64,000 nt of DNA from Pteria penguin. Lineage: Eukaryota > Mollusca > Bivalvia > Pterioida > Pteriidae. How positions within the stretch are numbered: position 1 is the stretch's first letter; each line of letters starts with the position of its first letter. Both the position numbers and the translations under genes were made by a program. Below, piece by piece: positions 57,451 to 64,000 of this stretch. The stretch spans positions 14,512,001 through 14,576,000 of the forward strand of contig CM068582.1 in the NCBI GenBank assembly GCA_035048485.1, given 5' to 3'. A model generated the notes under the pieces. That model made no database searches and had not been told where the DNA came from. It saw only the letters and a program-made list of their open reading frames with translations.

Positions 57451-58789
57451 ATTTCCCTTTCTTGATCGATGATCGATCGAGTGGCGACTAAAATTTCTTA
57501 AGCGATAGTAAACATTTATTGCCGTTTCTTTGATAGTTCAGCCATATTCTATGTCTTGTGAGGGCTTGTTTTGTTGATATCAATGTACACCGGGCGCTTA
57601 CATCATCTCCGTCTGTCGGGTGTTTGAAGTCTCGGAAGGCCCACGCTAAAACTAGTACGTAGACCCCAACGCAGACTCAGAAAACAAAACTATTCGAAAT
57701 ATTTCTTCGTGAAACTTCATACTTGCATTATTGTGTGAATGTATAAATGTGAGAATTCATGGGAAACACAGATAGTAATGAGAGACAGAATGAATGAGAA
57801 TATGTCCAGGAAATATGTGCGTCTGATGTGCAATAAACATAGAACATATATACCTTTTAATAGATATAGAAAAAGAGGAGACAGAAAGTAATTGGGAGAG
57901 AGAATTAGATATGAACAAAGATACATGTAGGGAGAAACTGAGAGAAGAACAAGAAGATAAATATTCAGAGGCGTCAGAAGATGAAAGTACTGTGAGTGAG
58001 CGTATTGAAAGAGAAATAGAAAATTGTAAATATTTAGAATAATTGGCATTAAATCTAAATAAGTATACACACATCACTCAGGAATTGTATATAGTTCGTA
58101 AAGGTTGCGAAAGTCTGCATTTATTTGCGGGCTACCAAACGCTACTCCCGGCTCCTACTTTTAGAAAACACTAGGGGCCCGGTTGGCTACCATGTCAAAA
58201 CAGTTTATTTCAGTCGTCCCTGCAGTCTCCACCGGAAATCGAACAGAGGTGGCAGTCTACAGTGGGATCAATTGCAGTGTAGCTTATTTGACCCTTTAAC
58301 CTTCCAGTTTCGTATCATTTTTATAAAGAAATGCACAAATATGTTTCAGAAAATCGGAAAATTGTCTGTAACAATAAGCAGTTAGATGCGCTTGGCCCGC
58401 TGATCGTATTTTGTTGATTAATCATAACAATTGCTATCGTGATCTAATTTTTATGGGATGCCTCGGGATTTATTTAATGTTATCTTTCTGTATGTGTGAA
58501 AGTCGACAAAATTGATATCCTGGCATTTCAAAGACTATAATATATAAGCAATTAAAATAATTTTAATTATAATACTGTGGGAAAATAAACTTAATAGCGG
58601 GGAAATGGAAACCATTTTTAAAGCGTATATGATTTAGTGAGACGTAAAATACATGACGTAAAAGTAAACCCAGAGGGTATACTTATCAAAAACTTCATTA
58701 TCTCTTCTGACCCTAAATATATAGTTCTTTCCTTTTTGAGTTCTTTGCCTCTAAATTTTAGATGAATTGAGAAAATAAATTGCCCTTCA

Positions 58790-58866
58790 AATATTTATAC
58801 TTTCGAATTCCACAGTTAAGACCTGGGTCTTACTAAAGAGACATATGTTTGTCGCAATGCACACAC
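58790..58866 (+). repeat. Copy of the dispersed CATCACTGAAGAGACATAA repeat
   Basis: TTCAAATATTTATACTTTCG, CCACAGTTAAGACC, CTAAAGAGACATATG and GTCGCAATGCAC keep the family order. A further partial copy at 59250-59297 reads AACATCACTGAAGAGACATA, just after the TACA array. Confidence 0.6.
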
Positions 58867-59017
58867 ACTGACCAAACTACTACACATATAGATGTTCTGA
58901 TGACGATTATCACCAGGTTGACGGCTGGTGGACTGTAAGTCCCGAAGGTGTCTGAAAACCTTTTTTAAGTACCTCTGTACAGACTCAACGCACACACATA
59001 TAAATAGATACGTACAC

Positions 59018-59086
59018 ACACATACATACATGCATGCATTCATGCATACATACATACATACATACATACATACATACATACATACA

Positions 59087-59120
<34 letters not shown>

Positions 59121-59240
59121 CATACATACATACATACATACATACATACATACATACATACATACATACATACATACTTATACATACATACTTATACATA
59201 CATACATACATACATACATACATACATACATACATACATT
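59018..59240 (+). repeat. TACA tetranucleotide array
   Basis: About 50 repeats of TACA with a few substitutions (TTATACATACA). His-Thr-Tyr-Ile and Met-Tyr-Val-Cys frames on both strands are artefacts. Confidence 0.95.
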
Positions 59241-59838
59241 CGATGACATGAACATCACTGAAGAGACATAAATTGTCGGTATGCGGATATGGTGCTCCAA
59301 ACTGATGCACGTTCTTGATATATGTTATGTTATTTACTGTCTGAAATAATTAGACCACACAGTCAGTCAAAACAAACATCCATGTATGCATTAAAGATGC
59401 ATTCAGACACTGGAGACAATTCTCATTACCATATACATGACGGAAAATATCTAATTAGTTGATTGTTTTTCATTTTCCCTTGTATGTCCTTTTTCGTTGT
59501 GCACGTCATTTTAAAAAAATCAAATAAAGCGGATAATGTAAATTAGGTACAAGGGAGTCTATTTCTCTATATGTTAGAAAATGATGGCAAATGAAAAAGC
59601 TTTATGAACTTAGCCTTTTCAATCTGAAACATCGATATTTTATGAATCGAAACACAAGTGAATCGTATCCTGCCATGACTTTGAAATATCAATATACTTA
59701 CGTATCTGTATTGACCCCATCGCATCTTACCTTTTTTATTCTCTTGCTTTTGTCTTTATAGTCATTTAATGCCAACTCATTCCACCTGTATGGTTGTTAC
59801 AAATATGAATCACGGCAAAGGTATATTACAGATGAAAA

Positions 59839-59875
<37 letters not shown>

Positions 59876-59890
59876 AGAGGGGGGGGGGGT
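59839..59890 (+). repeat. GA repeat passing into a G-run
   Basis: About 15 GA repeats, then GGGAGGGAGA and eleven G. Polypurine on one strand. Confidence 0.9.
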
Positions 59891-61450
59891 AGCGATGATT
59901 TATGAAGTGGGGTCAATTTAAATGCATTAGCTGAGTTACCTCATTACTTCTGTTAGCATTTATCGAGGGAAAGCTGTTCCTGGTACAACCGAGTTGGAGT
60001 TATCCTTCTTCTGAAGCACGTTGTAGCTTATGGCTTGAAAATGCATACACAGTTATGAAATTACAGTGACGTATAGGGTTTTCTAAGTTGTTAATAAGCC
60101 TTATTGGGATCTCATTCGCGCATGTCGGCAATACTATTTATATACTTCTGGGTTAGAGTTTAAGCAGGATAAACAATACAGATTATCGAAAAATTGAAAA
60201 ATACAAATGATAAGTACTTTTCTTATATCCATTTCAAGTTGTAATAAAAAGTTTCACATTGATATACATCATTTCCGTAAGATTACACCATTCCCCTGCT
60301 TTATTGACAGAATTATGTTTTTCCTTGATTAATCATTTAAAATCTTAATCTTATTATAACAATGTGATAAGTGCGAAAGTTATGAAAAGTATGAAATACA
60401 CCTTTACCAACGAAATGTCGTATAGTTTGGCCACGTCTCCTTCATGATAATCCTTCACAATGTCTTATAAACAGGAACCCTGATAATAAGTCATGTCCTT
60501 AATTACTGTGATTTCCCAGTTTACCATATTAAAATCGCTTGAAAGATGACAAAAGGTACGACATGAAGAATGATATTTTCTGGGTCAAACAACCGGATGA
60601 AGTGACGTTACATGATAATTGAGCCGCACAGGTGACAGGTGATCGCCCTAGACGACGTTACCGTGATTGACCCCAATATATTGAAAATGTTGTAACTTGA
60701 TAAGGAAGTCAACTATTATAGATATTATGTTGCTGTTTGGGCATATTGTGATACAAATACATATTGTTTACATGGCCTTCATATAAAATATTTGCATTAA
60801 AAATGTAACAATGTATGATATGTAATATAAATTCATTATACAACAATATTCATTTTCGGAATATGTCAAAAACACTACTTGTTGCATGACAGAGCTGGAC
60901 AGCAGGAATTCGGATTGCTTTAATTATGCAATTTATGGCACATAATGGCTGGTGCAAAATTCAAATAGGCCTGAAGTTAAGAAAACAAATTGGTCATAAA
61001 AGTCAATACATAATCTTATGATTAGCAACCCCGGCTCGGTGCGATGAGTTCGGCGTTTCTCTAAAATCTATACCCTACTTTTCTAAACAAACTTTTCAGT
61101 AACTTACTCAACCAATTTTTATTATTTATATTCAATTTTGTAGTTATTGAATTAAGTTTTCAGATTACGTGATCGTTTTTACTTCTGACAAACTAAGGTT
61201 TTAGAAAAGTTATTTGCAATACACAGCGAAGTATTCGGCATTTCTGATTTCAGACAGAAGAATACAAGGCACTTGCCATGTATGATACACATGTATGAAA
61301 ATGCACGGGGTCAAACCTTCATTTCAGATCTCGGTAAGATAACAGAATACTCTATTAAAGTATTTCGTGCTTATATTTATCTATTTCTTTGTGTACAACA
61401 TAACATACACACCAATTAGTATATTTAATATTAAGCAGATATACGTTCCG

Positions 61451-61822
61451 TTGAAATGACAATCTGATTAAAACCATATCTTTATTCCGCTTCTCTATTT
61501 ATTCCATTGCGTATAAAGATCTGGTGACCTCTGATTTTCAGCCAATCAGTGGATCGGCTACAAAATTTTAGGGATGGAATTAACATCCACAGCGTGCGAG
61601 AACCACAAGGAAGTTCTTGCACAGTGTTCGTTACATATTGCGTCATTATCACGTGCCTAGCCGATCACTGATTGGCTATGGGAAATAACGGTTTCGGTGA
61701 CTAAGACGTCATCAGAGGTCACCAGAACGTAAGCACTTACGGGGTTTCGCCAGATCTTTATACGCAATGGAACAAATAAAGAAGCGGTATAAAGATATGG
61801 TCTTAATCAGATTGTCATTCAA
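61451..61822. mobile_element. Foldback MITE
   Basis: Left end TTGAAATGACAATCTGATTA and right end TAATCAGATTGTCATTCAA are inverted. Pairing continues inward through CCATATCTTTAT, CCATTGCGTATAAAGATCTG, GGTGACCTCTGA and CAGCCAATCAGTG with their complements. Length is 372 bp, with no coding capacity. No target duplication was confirmed. Confidence 0.85.
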
Positions 61823-62007
61823 TGACTACATACGAATTTGGAAACCAGTCAACAAGCTGGAATCCAGTAAAGTTCATGCTTATTTATTCTTTTTTTTTTT
61901 TTTTTCGTGTATAGATTTCAGTTGATCTTACACTCGTTACAGCTTATCGTAAGAACAACATAGAACACGTGTAATGTCAGCTAATGAAATGTACGTCTTC
62001 TTTTTTC

Positions 62008-62023
62008 GGGGGGGGGGGGGGGG
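62008..62023 (+). repeat. Poly-G run of 16
   Basis: An uninterrupted G16 tract, which could form a quadruplex or be a sequencing-length uncertainty. Confidence 0.85.
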
Positions 62024-62146
62024 TGATGTTAAGCACATTTTAAACAGAGACCGTAAACAGAATATAAAATACCGACTTTATAATCTCTTATCTTTTCCTA
62101 TATGACATATTAAGAGCACTGCCATTTACTTAGATACTTGCTAACC

Positions 62147-62620
62147 TTCACAATATTATAAGTGGCAATTTCGACTCAGGTATTTGTTAACGTTCACAAC
62201 ATTGCTACTCAGATATGTGTTACCGTTCCACACATTATAGGTGGTCATTTCTAATCAGGTATTTGTTCACGTTCACAAAATTATAAGTGGCCATTTTCAC
62301 TCAGATATTTGTTAACTTTCGCGACATCAAAAGTGACCATTTCTTTTCAGATATTTGTTAAAGTTCACAACATTGCTACTCAGATATGTTACCGTTCAAA
62401 ACATTATAAGTGGCCATTTCTAATCAGATATTTCTTAACGTTCACATAATTAAAAGTGACCATTTTTACTCAGATATTTGTTAACTTTCGCGACATCAGA
62501 AGTGGCCATTTCTATTCAGATATTTGTTACGGTTCACAACGCTATAAGCGGACATTTCTATTTAGATATTTAATAATGTTCACAACATTAGATGTTGCCA
62601 TTTTTACTCAGATATTTGTT
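62147..62620 (+). repeat. 46-bp minisatellite with a shortened unit type
   Basis: The basic unit reads GTTCACAACATTATAAGTGG then CCATTTCTACTCAGATATTT and GTTAAC, present about ten times. A shortened variant missing ATAAGTGGCCATTTCT (GTTCACAACATTGCTACTCA) occurs near 62193 and 62354, each followed by a normal unit. This suggests a higher-order repeat. Confidence 0.85.
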
Positions 62621-63579
62621 TGATTTTTTATTTTTATTTTCATTTCTTTTTTAATTATTTATTTATTTTATTTTTTTTTTTATTTTATTTTTTGTTTTGT
62701 ACGAATGCATAAAATGCGTTTCACTAACAATCATAAACATAAAAATGTGGTCTTAAACTTAAGAGATTTCGTAGATTTACGAACTCTTCTTACTGGAGGA
62801 GAAAATGTCATTAGCTACGGCGTACATTTCTACTTTCGTTTTATTGTCTGCTCTAAGATAACTGGCCAGTCTGGACACCATATTTAAAACTTAATAGGCT
62901 ACGCAGATGAAACCTTCATTATGGGGAATTTAAGGGTTATTAGAGGGATAGAATATGACGTCATAGTAATGTCTTATTGTTCTTGACGTCATTTTTGTGC
63001 GAAATAGTTGTATTTATTGCATTTAAAATAGGACAACTGCAAATGACAAAAAACCCACAATGTCTTGGACATCTAATTGGAAAGGTTATATGGGAAAATC
63101 CATGATGCGAGTGTAGGTTAACAGCATTCTTAAATTAAACGAAAAAAACTAGAAAAAGCAATGTCATTTTAAGTAGCATTTACATCGGCAGATTTAAACA
63201 AAGTTGGTGTGTGTTAATGGAGGACGCGTCTATCCCTTTATTAAACCAAACTTTAGCCAACAGCTTTACATTTTCCAGTTAAATCGGCAAAATTCGACTC
63301 CCCTTCCCCTGTTTTGGAAGAAAAGGGACACTTGATCCGCCACTGACACTAGAAATCTCGTCCTACTAGATCGCAAGCACAAAAACAATTATTTCATTTA
63401 ACAACATAGTAGTGCTATATATACGTTTTAGCACGAATTATGAAAGAGGAATTCAACCTGTTTTAGCAATCGTAAGAATTTATCAATTTTCATACGCACG
63501 GTAGACTCAAATTGATGTCACTTACTTACTCTATATAGTAATTTTTATTCATTGTACATCTTTTATCATCTCTCTTTGA

Positions 63580-63636
63580 ACATCACCGAATAGGCATTAG
63601 TTGTCGAAATACGCATATGCTGCACAGACTTAACAT
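63580..63636 (+). repeat. Copy of the dispersed CATCACTGAAGAGACATAA repeat
   Basis: GAACATCACCGAATAGGCAT then TTGTCGAAATACGCATATGC, with the CATCACCGAATAGG variant also seen at 17305. Confidence 0.5.
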
Positions 63637-63824
63637 TTACATATGTCCTGATGGTTTAAATATCTTTCAAAATTTCTGTATTTGCTAGTACTTTTTAGCA
63701 TTTCATTATCTACTTATTTTAATTTATTTGTATATACATAAAATGCATGTATGGTCAATACTGTAAAATATTATCTGGGTTTTTAATGATGCACTTAAAT
63801 TTTGAATTGTGAAGGTCCATTTAA

Positions 63825-63990
63825 GTTGTTGATTGGTGTTTTATGTCGCTTTCAACTATTTTTCAGTAATATCGCGACATGGAAGCAGGAGGTTACCAAC
63901 CTCTTAAACATAGTGGCGCAATCCGAGAATTGAATCCGGATCGTCGGCGCCCAAAGCCAAGGGTTTAACCACTACGCCATGCCTACCTTC
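63825..63990 (-). mobile_element. Second type of tRNA-derived SINE
   Basis: On the minus strand, GGCATGGCGTAGTGGTTAAA resembles an A-box and GGATTCAATTC a B-box. The body includes AGTTGAAAGCGACATAAAAC and ends in CAATCAACAAC. Sequence differs from the SINE family at 49346. Confidence 0.6.
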
Positions 63991-64000
63991 GTCCATTTAA

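Noticed and set aside
58816..59310. Frames of 107 and 164 codons on both strands
   Set aside because: Translation of the TACA array; both strands are equally open.

Overview
This window looks like nuclear DNA from a marine bivalve mollusc, or a close lophotrochozoan relative. It is AT-rich, with very low gene density, GT-AG introns, long microsatellites, and tRNA-derived SINEs. It also carries bivalve-type dispersed repeats and a prohormone with tandem copies of the molluscan pedal peptide. No species can be named from sequence alone.

Only two genes are well supported, and both appear to encode secreted neuropeptide precursors. Gene 1 (+ strand, 5595-6812) has a TATA box, a signal-peptide exon, a 573-bp phase-0 intron and a second exon that finishes a 214-residue protein. 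It carries one unit, SFDSISNQGGLDGFH, after a Lys-Arg site. Gene 2 (- strand, 26076-27056, with a likely first exon at 42952-43032) is a classical pedal peptide precursor with 16 copies of a roughly 15-residue peptide separated by KK or KR. The proposed first exon has a TATA box, a signal peptide and a phase-0 donor that fits the phase-0 acceptor of the repeat exon across a 15.9-kb intron. The predicted precursor is 353 residues.

The two genes point toward each other, share an exon layout, and encode peptides that align without gaps (8 of 15 positions identical to one copy). This suggests a diverged local paralogue pair: one amplified prohormone and one single-copy prohormone. It is the most interesting signal in the window.

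Layout: 1-5520 is intergenic with simple repeats. 5521-7205 is gene 1. 7206-25295 holds mobile elements: a twin hAT-like MITE pair with target duplications, decayed reverse-transcriptase-related copies in inverted orientation, a 767-bp foldback element, and TATG/TA/TG microsatellites. 25296-25532 is a possible unassigned minus-strand exon. 25636-43104 is gene 2, whose long intron is packed with SINEs, retroelement tails, a 163-bp TA array and a pearl-like element with 160-bp core repeats. 43105-64000 is gene-poor, with a SINE flanked by target duplications, a nested 1.2-kb element, a 27-bp minisatellite open in several frames, a TA array with inverted caps, a TACA array, a foldback MITE and a 46-bp minisatellite.

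Most other long open frames are low-complexity translations, antisense shadows of the peptide repeats, or pieces of mobile elements.
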